Under the pieces are notes generated by a model. That model had not been told where the DNA came from. It worked only from the letters and a program-made list of their open reading frames with translations, and searched no databases. From positions 1 to 53,699 of the forward strand of contig JBBIJR010000014.1 in NCBI GenBank assembly GCA_037445875.1: 53,699 bases of DNA, in the 5' to 3' direction. The translations under genes and the position numbers were made by a program. Positions 37,720 through 45,605 of this stretch are shown here, in pieces. Origin of the DNA: JBBIJR01 sp037445875 (lineage in GTDB: Bacteria > CLD3 > SB21). The first letter of the stretch is position 1. Every line of letters begins with the position of its first letter.

Positions 37720-37864
37720 GGAAAAAACGCCGATAGAGAACCAGAGTTCGCGTGTCAATCAGTTGGCGGAAAACGTGGAACAGGCATGCAAGTTTGTCGT
37801 CGCATTCGAACATGGAACTGTTTTCCGCCACCAGTAAGCGAACTCTGGTTCCGGCGTATTTTCC
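37720..37864. repeat. 145-bp imperfect palindrome
   Basis: Three blocks on the left are mirrored on the right. GGAAAAAACGCCG (37720) pairs with CGGCGTATTTTCC (37852). GAACCAGAGTTCGC (37738) pairs exactly with GCGAACTCTGGTTC (from 37838). TGGCGGAAAAC (37764) pairs exactly with GTTTTCCGCCA (from 37820). The flanks may add a few more pairs. No transposase and no coding signal in 37416-38081. Confidence 0.78.
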
Positions 37865-37883
37865 ACAACCGCTGTTTTCTTTG

Positions 37884-37914
37884 CCCGCTTTCTTTTGCGT
37901 CAAAAGAAAGCGGG
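37884..37914. other. Perfect 14-bp hairpin, possible terminator or repeat
   Basis: CCCGCTTTCTTTTG (37884-37897) and CAAAAGAAAGCGGG (37901-37914) pair perfectly around the 3-nt loop CGT. It lies 20 bp after the 145-bp palindrome. There is no T-run after it, so a terminator role is uncertain. Confidence 0.6.
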
Positions 37915-38081
37915 TTGATCGATTAAAGATCCATCTCTACAGCATACCACTAAAGCACTAATGTCACCCACTCGCTTTGGAGATGATCCATCTTTACCTA
38001 GGATTCCCGCGAGCGGAAAGTCTCCTTGAATTTTCAGTCCGCTTTTGCTAAGTTGGCGCAGATTCAAGTCTCTTTCCTTCC

Positions 38082-39140
38082 ATGAAAAAAATCGCGGTCA
38101 TTCCCGGAGACGGCATCGGCACCGAGGTCATCCGCGAGGCCCTGAAAGTCATCCGGGCTTCGGCCGAACGGCATCCGATGGATATCGAGTTCGTCGAAAT
38201 GGACTACAGCGCCGAGAAATACCTGCGGACGGGCATTACGATGCCCGAGGAACAGTACGATGATTTCCGGAAGAACTACGCGGCCATCCTGATGGGCGCG
38301 TTCGGCGACCCGCGCGTGCCGGGCAACGAACATGCGAAGGACATCCTGCTCGGAACGCGGTTCAAACTCGATCTGTACGTCAACTACCGCCCGGTCAAGC
38401 TGCTCGACGAGCGGTTCTGTCCGCTGAAGAACAAGAAACCGGCTGACGTGAATTTCACCGTATTCCGCGAGAACACGGAAGGCGTCTACGTCGGTGTCGG
38501 CGGCGTGTTCAAGAAGGGCACGCCGGATGAGATCGCCGTGCAGGAAGAGATCAACACGCGCAAAGGCGTGGAGCGTATCATCCGGTACGCGTTTGAATTT
38601 GCCTCCCGCCACGGCCTGAAACGCGTGGCGATGGCGGACAAGAGCAACGCCATGCAGCACGGGCACGGCCTGTGGTATCGCTGCTTTCACGAGGTGGCCG
38701 AGGAGTATCCGGGCATCCGGGCCAGCCACTGCTACATCGACGCGCTAGCCATGATGATGATCCGCGAGCCGGAACGGTTCGACGTGATCGTGACCAACAA
38801 CCTGTTCGGCGACATCATCACCGACCTCGGCGCCATGCTGCAGGGCGGGATGGGTCTGGCCGCGTCCGGTAACCTGAACCCGCACGGCGTCTCGATGTTC
38901 GAACCCGTTCACGGCAGCGCTCCGGACATCGCGGGTAAGAACATGGCCAATCCCGTGGCGGCCATCCTCACCGCCGAGATGATGCTTCGCCACCTCGGCT
39001 TTGCTTCCAACGCCGACGCGATCGAACGGGCCGTGCGGACCGCCATCGAGAAGAACCGTCTCACGCGGGAACTCGGCGGGACGCTCGGGACCACGGAGTG
39101 CGGTGACTTCATCGCCGGGGCGGTTCGTGCGGAAGGCTGA
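38082..39140 (+). CDS. Isocitrate/isopropylmalate dehydrogenase family protein, probably 3-isopropylmalate dehydrogenase
   Basis: A 352-residue NAD-dependent beta-decarboxylating dehydrogenase. It opens with KKIAVIPGDGIGTEVI and has the Mg2+/substrate signature NLFGDIITDLGAMLQGGMGL and the nucleotide segment EPVHGSAPDIAGKNMANPVA. Substrate helix residues RFKLDLYVNYRPVKL and the HGSAPDIAG pattern fit the LeuB-like NAD group, but tartrate and related dehydrogenases share much of this. No leuA, leuC or leuD is nearby, so leucine synthesis is not proven by context and no gene symbol is given. No clear Shine-Dalgarno precedes the ATG. Confidence 0.88.
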   Translation: MKKIAVIPGDGIGTEVIREALKVIRASAERHPMDIEFVEMDYSAEKYLRTGITMPEEQYDDFRKNYAAILMGAFGDPRVPGNEHAKDILLGTRFKLDLYVNYRPVKLLDERFCPLKNKKPADVNFTVFRENTEGVYVGVGGVFKKGTPDEIAVQEEINTRKGVERIIRYAFEFASRHGLKRVAMADKSNAMQHGHGLWYRCFHEVAEEYPGIRASHCYIDALAMMMIREPERFDVIVTNNLFGDIITDLGAMLQGGMGLAASGNLNPHGVSMFEPVHGSAPDIAGKNMANPVAAILTAEMMLRHLGFASNADAIERAVRTAIEKNRLTRELGGTLGTTECGDFIAGAVRAEG

Positions 39141-39223
39141 CCGCCGCGGTTCCCTGTTGCTTTTTCCTGAACACGGGCGGATATTGACACCGAACATCGC
39201 CCATCATCGACCGGAACGGTAAC

Positions 39224-40195
39224 ATGATCATCCTGACGGGAGGCGCCGGATTCATCGGCAGCGCCGTGCTCCGCCTCCTCAACGACAACGGCATCGACCA
39301 TGTCCTCGTCGTGGACAACCTCGGCTCGTCCGACAAGTGGAAGAACCTCAGCGGCAAACGATTCGCCGACTACCTGCACAAGGACGAATTCATCGGCCGG
39401 CTCGAACACGCATCGAATTTCGACAAGACCGACGCCGTGATCCACTTCGGGGCCTGTTCCTCCACGATGGAGCAGGACGCCGATTACCTGATGCGCAATA
39501 ATTACCGGTACTCTCAGACGCTGGCGCAGTGGGCGCTTGCGCGGAACATTCGTTTCATCTACGCGAGCAGCGCGGCCACCTACGGAGACGGTTCGCTCGG
39601 TTTTTCCGACAACGACGATACGACCGTGAAGCTGCGGCCCATGAACAAATACGGCTACAGCAAACAACTGTTCGATCTGTGGGTACTGCAGGAGCGTCTG
39701 CGGGACCGGGTGGCGGGCCTGAAATTCTTCAACGTCTTCGGGCCCAACGAATACCACAAGGGTGAGATGCGCAGCGTGGTCAACAAGGCGTTCATACAGA
39801 TAAAGGAGACGGGCAGACTGCGCCTGTTCCGGTCGTACAAACCGGAGTACAGGGACGGGGAACAGGTGCGCGATTTTGTCTACGTGAAGGACTGTGCGGA
39901 GGTCACGGGATGGCTTCTGAAACATCCGGACGTGTGCGGGATCTTCAATCTGGGCAGCGGGACGGCCCGCTCTTGGAACGACCTGGCGAGGGCCGTCTTC
40001 TCGGCGATGGGGAAACCGACCAACATCGAGTACATCGACATTCCGGACAACATCCGCGACGCGTATCAGTACCACACACGAGCGGACATGGGCAAGCTCC
40101 GCTCGGCCGGATGCCCCGTGGAATTTCGTCCGCTCGAAGATGCGATCCGGGATTACGTGGAAGAATACCTGATGAAGAACCTGGCGCACGTATGA
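39224..40195 (+). CDS. hldD: ADP-glyceromanno-heptose 6-epimerase
   Basis: A 323-residue SDR-family epimerase converting ADP-D-glycero- to ADP-L-glycero-D-manno-heptose for the lipopolysaccharide core. The NAD(P) motif is ILTGGAGFIGSAVLRLL; HFGACSSTMEQDADYLM and NKYGYSKQLFDLW (catalytic Tyr-x3-Lys) are HldD-specific, as is FFNVFGPNEYHKGEMRSVV. Length is typical. It implies a heptose-containing outer-membrane glycolipid, so a Gram-negative envelope. Its stop overlaps the next gene's ATG by 4 nt, making it the head of a long plus-strand gene run. Confidence 0.96.
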   Translation: MIILTGGAGFIGSAVLRLLNDNGIDHVLVVDNLGSSDKWKNLSGKRFADYLHKDEFIGRLEHASNFDKTDAVIHFGACSSTMEQDADYLMRNNYRYSQTLAQWALARNIRFIYASSAATYGDGSLGFSDNDDTTVKLRPMNKYGYSKQLFDLWVLQERLRDRVAGLKFFNVFGPNEYHKGEMRSVVNKAFIQIKETGRLRLFRSYKPEYRDGEQVRDFVYVKDCAEVTGWLLKHPDVCGIFNLGSGTARSWNDLARAVFSAMGKPTNIEYIDIPDNIRDAYQYHTRADMGKLRSAGCPVEFRPLEDAIRDYVEEYLMKNLAHV

Positions 40196-40713
40196 CCGGA
40201 AAGGAATTCTTGAACGCGGTATCGAAAAGCCGGCGCGACATTATTCAGGAACTCCTCGATGCCCTCAGCCAGGCGGGTATTGACTACTGTCTCATCGGAG
40301 GTCTGGCGGTAAATGCTTATGCGGAACCCGTGATCAGTCTGGATGTGGACCTGGTACTGGCTATGGAGGATGTTGATCGTCTTATGAAACAGCTTGGCCC
40401 GAAGTGCTCGGTGCGACGGTTCGAACACAGCATGAATGTTGACATACCGGGATCGGATTTGAGAATTCAGATTCAAGTGGATCCAAGATATATCTCGTTC
40501 ATTCAGCGGGGAACCGTGAAGAACGTGATGGGGTATATCATGAAGACGGCAGCGATAGAGGATGTGCTCCAAGGCAAGGTGTGGGCGTACCAAGACGCAA
40601 CGCGCCGAAAAAGCAAGAGGCAAAAAGACCTGGCGGACATTTTGCGTCTGGTTGAAGTCCAGCCGCAACTCAAGAACCGACTGCCGGGCGAGCTGCAGTC
40701 GCTGGTGGAATGA
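40192..40713 (+). CDS. Nucleotidyltransferase-fold protein (AbiEii/MNT-like)
   Basis: A 173-residue protein with a minimal nucleotidyltransferase signature: YCLIGGLAVNAYAEPVISLD, where GG and the following LDVDLVL give the metal-binding Asp pair. The C-terminal helices hold KSKRQKDLADILRLVEVQP, like the DUF6036 and AbiEii groups. Such proteins often act as toxins that modify tRNA or partner proteins with a cognate antitoxin. No antitoxin candidate is visible beside it: neighbours are hldD (ATGA overlap) and RidA (1-nt spacing). A longer upstream frame overlapping hldD was rejected. Function unproven. Confidence 0.8.
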   Translation: MTGKEFLNAVSKSRRDIIQELLDALSQAGIDYCLIGGLAVNAYAEPVISLDVDLVLAMEDVDRLMKQLGPKCSVRRFEHSMNVDIPGSDLRIQIQVDPRYISFIQRGTVKNVMGYIMKTAAIEDVLQGKVWAYQDATRRKSKRQKDLADILRLVEVQPQLKNRLPGELQSLVE

Positions 40714-40714
40714 C

Positions 40715-41140
40715 ATGGCCGATTCATCCCAGACCTTCGAATCTTCCCGTGCGCCGGAACCCGTCGGACCCTATCCGCATGCTCGACGGGCCGGCCAGTT
40801 GCTGTTCCTGTCGGGCGTAGGACCGCGCGAACGTGGCAGCCGGACGATCCCCGGCGTCGAGCTCGACGAGCAAGGCAACGTTCGTTCCTACAGCATCGAG
40901 GCGCAGTGTCATGCCGTGTTCCGTAACGTGCGGTACATTCTCGAAGACGCCGGATCGCGGTGGGAGAACATCGTCGACGTGACGGTGTTCCTGACCGACA
41001 TGAAGAGAGATTTCCAGGACTTCAATCGCGTGTATGCCCGGTATTTCTCCGACCACCGGCCGACCCGGACGACGGTGGAGGTCAACGCACTTCCGACCCC
41101 CATCGCGATAGAGGTCAAAGTGATCGCCACGATCGATTAA
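40715..41140 (+). CDS. RidA/YjgF family protein, probable 2-aminomuconate deaminase
   Basis: A 141-residue RidA-fold protein: PVGPYPHARRAGQLLFLSGV, VFRNVRYILEDAGS and the conserved Arg in PTRTTVEVNALP. General RidA enzymes hydrolyse reactive enamines. Here the neighbours HAAO and ACMSD, and the longer N-terminal region, match the AmnD-type deaminase that acts on 2-aminomuconate after ring cleavage of 3-hydroxyanthranilate. That role is inferred from context. Starts 1 nt after the nucleotidyltransferase stop. Confidence 0.88.
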   Translation: MADSSQTFESSRAPEPVGPYPHARRAGQLLFLSGVGPRERGSRTIPGVELDEQGNVRSYSIEAQCHAVFRNVRYILEDAGSRWENIVDVTVFLTDMKRDFQDFNRVYARYFSDHRPTRTTVEVNALPTPIAIEVKVIATID

Positions 41141-41151
41141 GGGATTCCGTC

Positions 41152-41161
41152 NNNNNNNNNN
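41152..41161. other. Assembly gap (10 N)
   Basis: Ten N between the RidA gene and the next gene. The start codon of the following gene must lie in or across this gap, because its first sequenced codons are already deep in a conserved N-terminus. Confidence 0.95.
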
Positions 41162-41678
41162 ATCGGGAAGTTCAATCGTTCAAAGAGAGTCCCCTGTGCG
41201 CATACGTCGTGGCGGGCAGTTGGATCGTTCTTCTGGCGTTCATCGGATTGCTGCTGTGGAACTGGCCTCGTCTCATCCTGAACCCGTGGCCGGCCATGGT
41301 GGCGAGCGTTTTCGTTTTCATCACGACCGTGGGTATCCTCTTCCTCGCGTCACGAACGGCGCTGGTGACCGAAGTCCGCCACGACGGTTTGTTTATCCAG
41401 TATCGCCCCTTTCACTTCCGATGGAAGCGGATCGGTCTGGAGGATCTCAAGGAAGTGTACGTCCGTACGTACCGACCTCTGCTGGAATACGGGGGGTGGG
41501 CATTCGGTACGGTTTTCGCGGCATGGCCTACAACGTATTCGGCAACCGCGGCGTCCAGTTTGAATTTGCACGAAAAGGGCGGCTGCTGATCGGTTCGCAG
41601 CGGCCGGAGGAATTTCTAGAAGCCGTTCAATCGTTGGTTTCAAATCGTTCTCATGAAACAACTCAAACGCGGAGGTGA
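41162..41678 (+). CDS. Small membrane protein (DUF6141-like), start lost in gap and frameshifted
   Basis: About 170 residues. The visible N-terminus reads REVQSFKESP, then two transmembrane helices (VVAGSWIVLLAFIGLLLW and MVASVFVFITTVGILFLAS), then a PH-like soluble part: EVRHDGLFIQYRPFHFRWKR and VYVRTYRPLLEYGGW. At about 41495 the frame shifts: continuation GIRYGFRGMAYNVFGNRGVQ is in the next frame and ends at 41678. One G appears to be missing (TGGG for TGGGG). The conserved EYGGWGIR motif supports an error or recent indel. I recall this family as DUF6141, with moderate certainty. Function unknown. Confidence 0.75.
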
Positions 41679-41683
41679 GGAAT

Positions 41684-42346
41684 ATGGGCCTGAGCGCATT
41701 CAACTTCAAACAGTGGATCAACGAGCACCGTCATCTGCTGAAGCCGCCCGTCGGCAATCAGGTCGTGTGGAAGGACACGGAGTTCATCATCATGGTGGTC
41801 GGCGGGCCCAATGCCCGCAAGGACTACCATTTCAATGAGGGCGAGGAATTCTACTACCAGCTGGAAGGGGACATTACGCTCAAGATCATCGATGACGGCC
41901 GGCCGCGCGACATTCCGATCCGGCAGGGCGATATTTTCCTTCTGCCTCCGCGGATTCCTCACTCGCCGCAGCGCCCGCCGAGGACCATCGGCCTCGTGAT
42001 CGAGCGCAAGCGCCGCGACGGAGAGATGGACGGATTGCTGTGGTACTGCGAGAAATGCGGAACGAAGTTGTACGAAGAGTACTTTCCGCTCAGGGACATT
42101 GTCACGCAATTGCCTCCCGTGTTTGACCGTTTTTACGGGAACCCGAACAACTGCACGTGCCGCGTTTGTGGGACCATTATGCAGAGGCCTGTTCTGCCGG
42201 CGGCAGACGCCGCGGCCCCCGGAAAGCGAAAACCCGCGGGCAAACGCAAACGTCCCGGGGCGCGAAAGAAGCAGGCATCACGTGCCGGGAAGGCCGCACG
42301 TAAGAAAAAAACGGCCCGCCGCAAAGGGGCACGCCGCCGCCGCTGA
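41684..42346 (+). CDS. nbaC: 3-hydroxyanthranilate 3,4-dioxygenase with a basic C-terminal tail
   Basis: A 220-residue cupin dioxygenase that opens 3-hydroxyanthranilate to 2-amino-3-carboxymuconate semialdehyde. Iron ligands are His49, Glu55 (YHFNEGEEF) and His93 (RIPHSPQRP). The rubredoxin-like second metal site is Cys122/Cys125 and Cys159/Cys162. Residues about 172-220 form a Lys/Arg/Ala-rich tail, 23 of 49 residues basic, absent from the usual approximately 175-residue family. Strong GGAGGTGA precedes ATG 41684. Operon with RidA, a membrane protein and ACMSD. Low-complexity tail function unknown. Confidence 0.95.
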   Translation: MGLSAFNFKQWINEHRHLLKPPVGNQVVWKDTEFIIMVVGGPNARKDYHFNEGEEFYYQLEGDITLKIIDDGRPRDIPIRQGDIFLLPPRIPHSPQRPPRTIGLVIERKRRDGEMDGLLWYCEKCGTKLYEEYFPLRDIVTQLPPVFDRFYGNPNNCTCRVCGTIMQRPVLPAADAAAPGKRKPAGKRKRPGARKKQASRAGKAARKKKTARRKGARRRR

Positions 42347-42927
42347 TGCTGATCGATGAACACCTGCCGCACTACGAGGTCGCCAGACGATACCGGACGC
42401 GGATTGCCGGCACTCCCGAAACGATCTACGCCGCCGCCCGCCGCGTCGATTTTGCCACCTCACGGATCGTTCGCATGTTATTCGCGGTCCGCTCGCTGCC
42501 GGCCCTGCTGACACGCCGGCCCGGCCTCCAGCGCTCGTCGGTGACGCTGAACAACATCGCAGGCACCGGATTCGTGTTGCTGGCGGAGCGTCCGCCCGAG
42601 GAACTCCTGATCGGCGTCGTGGGGCGATTCTGGAAAATGCGAAGCAACATCACGCCGGTGGCCGCTGAACGATTTCGGGAGTTCCACGAACCGGGTTACG
42701 CCAAGGCGGTGTGGAATTTCTCCCTGCGCGCACTGGAGCCGCCGTTCAGCGAACTGGCCACCGAGACGCGCGTGTATTGCACGGACGCCCGGAGCCGGAA
42801 GCGTTTCAAAACGTACTGGTTTTTTGTGGGACCGTTCAGCGGGTTGATTCGAAAAATCATGCTCTCCATGATCCGGAGAGAGGTCGAGCGAGGAACGGTT
42901 TCCGCCGCGGCAGGCGTCCATGCTTAA
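42346..42927 (+). CDS. SRPBCC-like conserved protein of the kynurenine operon
   Basis: A 193-residue protein without a named family that I recognise. The N-terminus MLIDEHLPHYEVARRYRTRI leads into APETIYAAAR-type spacing seen in START/SRPBCC ligand-binding folds, with LLIGVVGRFWKMRSNITPVA and FHEPGYAKAVWNFSL in the middle and KTYWFFVGPFSGLIRKIML near the end. Its ATG shares one base with the stop of the dioxygenase and it overlaps ACMSD by 8 nt, so it is tightly embedded in the pathway operon. A role as ligand-binding or cyclase-like helper is guesswork. Confidence 0.8.
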   Translation: MLIDEHLPHYEVARRYRTRIAGTPETIYAAARRVDFATSRIVRMLFAVRSLPALLTRRPGLQRSSVTLNNIAGTGFVLLAERPPEELLIGVVGRFWKMRSNITPVAAERFREFHEPGYAKAVWNFSLRALEPPFSELATETRVYCTDARSRKRFKTYWFFVGPFSGLIRKIMLSMIRREVERGTVSAAAGVHA

Positions 42928-43933
42928 GATCGACATTCATACGCACGTCCTGCCGGAGAGCTGGCCGAACCTCCGGGAGAAATACGGCTACGGCGGCTTC
43001 GTCCAACTCGAGCATCACGGGCCGGGTTGCGCCCGGATGATGATCGATGGGAAGGTATTTCGTGAAATCACTTCGAACAGCTGGGACCCGGCTGTGCGCA
43101 TCAAGGAATGCGACAGCCACGGCGTCGATGTACAGGTCCTTTCCACCGTGCCGGCCATGTTCAGTTACTGGGCCCGGGCGGAACACGCGCTCGATCTCTC
43201 GATGCGCCTCAACGATCACCTTGCCGGCATGGCAGCGGAACATCCGCGCCGCTTCATCGGCCTGGGGACCGTACCGCTGCAGTCGCCGGAAATGGCGATC
43301 CGCGAACTGGAGCGATGCGTCAAGCAGTTGGGGCTTGCCGGCGTAGAAATAGGGACGCACGTAAACGAATGGAATCTTGATGAACCGGCGCTGTTTCCTT
43401 TCTTTGAGGCTGTGCGGGAGGTGGGCGCGGCGGTGTTCGTACATCCGTGGGACATGATGGGCAAGGAACGCATGCCGAAGTACTGGCTGCCCTGGCTGGT
43501 CGGCATGCCGGCGGAAACGTCGCTGGCGATCTGCTCGATGATCTTCGGCGGTGTGCTGGAGCGGTTGCCCGGGCTGCGTGTGGCGTTTGCCCACGGCGGA
43601 GGTTCCTTTCCCGCCACCATCGGCCGTATCGAGCACGGTTTCAAGGTACGTCCGGACCTGTGTGCCGTCGACAATCGCGTAAATCCACGGGAGTATCTCG
43701 GCCGCTTCTATCTCGATTCACTCGTCCACGACGCGGTCATGCTGCGGTACCTGATCGATCTCGTCGGCGCCGACCGTGTGGCCCTCGGATCGGATTATCC
43801 GTTTCCGCTGGGTGAGGCGGTGCCGGGCGCGCTGATCGAATCGATGAACGTGACCCACGATATTCAGGAACGCCTGATGTACAAGACCGCGCTGGATTGG
43901 CTGGCCAGACCGGAGGATGGATTTCTGAGATGA
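42920..43933 (+). CDS. nbaD: 2-amino-3-carboxymuconate-6-semialdehyde decarboxylase (amidohydrolase family)
   Basis: A 337-residue metal-dependent amidohydrolase-fold decarboxylase acting directly after the dioxygenase, diverting carbon from quinolinate towards 2-aminomuconate. N-terminal metal ligands are His7 and His9 (DIHTHVLP); a further His is in VHPWDMMGKERMPKYW and the active-site Asp in LGSDYPFPLGE. MMGKERMPKYWLPWLVGMPA is characteristic of ACMSD. Overlaps the preceding gene by 8 nt. Other members of the route (kynureninase, monooxygenase, semialdehyde dehydrogenase) are not in the window. Confidence 0.95.
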   Translation: MLKIDIHTHVLPESWPNLREKYGYGGFVQLEHHGPGCARMMIDGKVFREITSNSWDPAVRIKECDSHGVDVQVLSTVPAMFSYWARAEHALDLSMRLNDHLAGMAAEHPRRFIGLGTVPLQSPEMAIRELERCVKQLGLAGVEIGTHVNEWNLDEPALFPFFEAVREVGAAVFVHPWDMMGKERMPKYWLPWLVGMPAETSLAICSMIFGGVLERLPGLRVAFAHGGGSFPATIGRIEHGFKVRPDLCAVDNRVNPREYLGRFYLDSLVHDAVMLRYLIDLVGADRVALGSDYPFPLGEAVPGALIESMNVTHDIQERLMYKTALDWLARPEDGFLR

Positions 43934-43946
43934 CACCTTAATTGCC

Positions 43947-45266
43947 ATGGCGCGATTCGAAGACCGAGAATCCTTCATTCCTTATCGACGAGCGGACCTG
44001 ATCCGCATCTGCCTCGACGACGGACGTCTGTCGGAGAACGACCGTAAGGCATTTGGCCATTTCTGCGAAATCCTCAATGCCTGGTATCATTTTCGATTCC
44101 AGGCAAGGCTGGAACGGCTGAAGGACCTCTTCGCGCCGCTCGACCCCGATGCGGACACGGAGACGCTCCGTGCAACGACGCCGGAGGATCTGGCCCGCAT
44201 GGAGGAGCAGTTGGTCCGGGAGTTCATCGGCGTGCTCGAGAGCGCCAATTACCGGCGGCTCAGTGAGGCGGAGTTGAAGAAAGCTTTTCAGGCCGAGTCG
44301 CTCATCCCGTTGAACACCGACGTTGATTTTGGCGACTACGAAGACGGACGGGTCCTGTTCTTTCATCGGGGCCTGCAGCAGGAGTCCGTCAAGGTCCGGA
44401 GTTTCCTCCGGAAGATCGAACGACGGTTCGATGCATTCGAACGCGTGGTTCTGATGCTGAAATTCAAACCGCGCGAACACTTTATCGCCAAAAAGCAGAA
44501 ACCGGAAAGCCTGAACTTCACTCCGGGCAAGATGTACGTCTACCTGTACAAGAAGATTCCGAAGTTCGACGTCGATATTCTGTTTCCGAACGTTGACGTG
44601 AGTATGAACTGGAAGGACATGCTGCGCTTCGGCGTGCCGGCCGTCGGCGCACTGATACCCGTCGTGGCAAAGGCGCTGCCGAATCTCGTGCTGATCATTG
44701 GCATCGTCCTGTTTTTCACCGTTGGTCCCGCCGTTGCGTCCAAATGGGGGGCGAGCGAGGAGTCGATGAACCATCTCTTTCCGATTCTGACCGCCGTGTT
44801 GTCGGCGGGCTTCATGCTGGGGGGCTACGCGTTCAAGCAGTACATGAATTACAAGAACAAGCGGTTGAAGTTCCTGAAGAACGTGACCGACACGTTGTTC
44901 TTCAAGAGTCTCGACTGCAACGCGGGGGTGTTCCACCGGATCGTGGACGAAGCGGAAGAAGAGGAGACGAAGGAGATTCTGCTGGTGTATTACTTCCTGC
45001 TGACCCACAACGATCTGACTAAGGCCCAGCTGGACGACCGTATCGAGCAATGGATGGAACAGCGGTTTGGAAAGAAACTCGATTTCGACATCGACAAAAC
45101 ATTCGAAAATCTGCGGCACTTTTCCGCGCGCGTTGGAGGGCGGGAGTTGCCTCTCCTGACCGTTCGGCCGGACGGTATCTGCCACGTGCTGGACATCGGG
45201 CAGGCCAACGCACTTATCGATCATCTCTGGGACCATGTGTTCTCGTACAGCGGCTCTTTGAAATGA
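43947..45266 (+). CDS. TMEM143/DUF3754 family membrane protein
   Basis: A 439-residue protein. A long soluble N-terminal part (residues 1-235) includes YKKIPKFDVDILFPNVDVSM, the DUF3754 hallmark. Two close transmembrane helices follow (AVGALIPVVAKALPNLVLII and LTAVLSAGFMLGGYAFK), then a helical C-terminus with EAEEEETKEILLVYYFLL. Homologues occur in plants, animals (TMEM143, mitochondrial) and scattered bacteria; the function is unknown. Starts 13 nt after ACMSD, so it may be co-transcribed. The next 270 nt hold no recognisable gene. Confidence 0.86.
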   Translation: MARFEDRESFIPYRRADLIRICLDDGRLSENDRKAFGHFCEILNAWYHFRFQARLERLKDLFAPLDPDADTETLRATTPEDLARMEEQLVREFIGVLESANYRRLSEAELKKAFQAESLIPLNTDVDFGDYEDGRVLFFHRGLQQESVKVRSFLRKIERRFDAFERVVLMLKFKPREHFIAKKQKPESLNFTPGKMYVYLYKKIPKFDVDILFPNVDVSMNWKDMLRFGVPAVGALIPVVAKALPNLVLIIGIVLFFTVGPAVASKWGASEESMNHLFPILTAVLSAGFMLGGYAFKQYMNYKNKRLKFLKNVTDTLFFKSLDCNAGVFHRIVDEAEEEETKEILLVYYFLLTHNDLTKAQLDDRIEQWMEQRFGKKLDFDIDKTFENLRHFSARVGGRELPLLTVRPDGICHVLDIGQANALIDHLWDHVFSYSGSLK

Positions 45267-45605
45267 CGAGCGCATAGGAGATATAAGCACCGGTTCGTCC
45301 ATTGGTTTACAAACTCCGCTTGCGTCTGACGCGGGCGAAGGGTACATTGCTCGCGATTCCTATCCGGACGGCCACCCGTCAACCACCTGCGAGACGGACC
45401 GCAGGGCACATCCGATCGTCCACGTACATCAACCTCGCGTCGCGTGGAGTTCCTTGCATCTACACCGTCTTGATACCTGCAACGATGTGAACGGCGATTC
45501 CGCCGTCCATCCAACGGGAAAAAGACCATCGAAGCAACGCTGACCAACAGAGAACTTCTCACGCTCCAGGAGGAGAACGCGCGGCTCAAACGTGCGATCG
45601 AAGAA

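Noticed and set aside
41484..41505. Programmed frameshift at the G-run in the DUF6141-like gene
   Set aside because: The family encodes EYGGWGIR in one frame, so a lost G is simpler.
45302..45490. A 62-codon open frame after the TMEM143-type gene
   Set aside because: No ribosome site, no family likeness and Arg/Thr-rich composition; probably chance.
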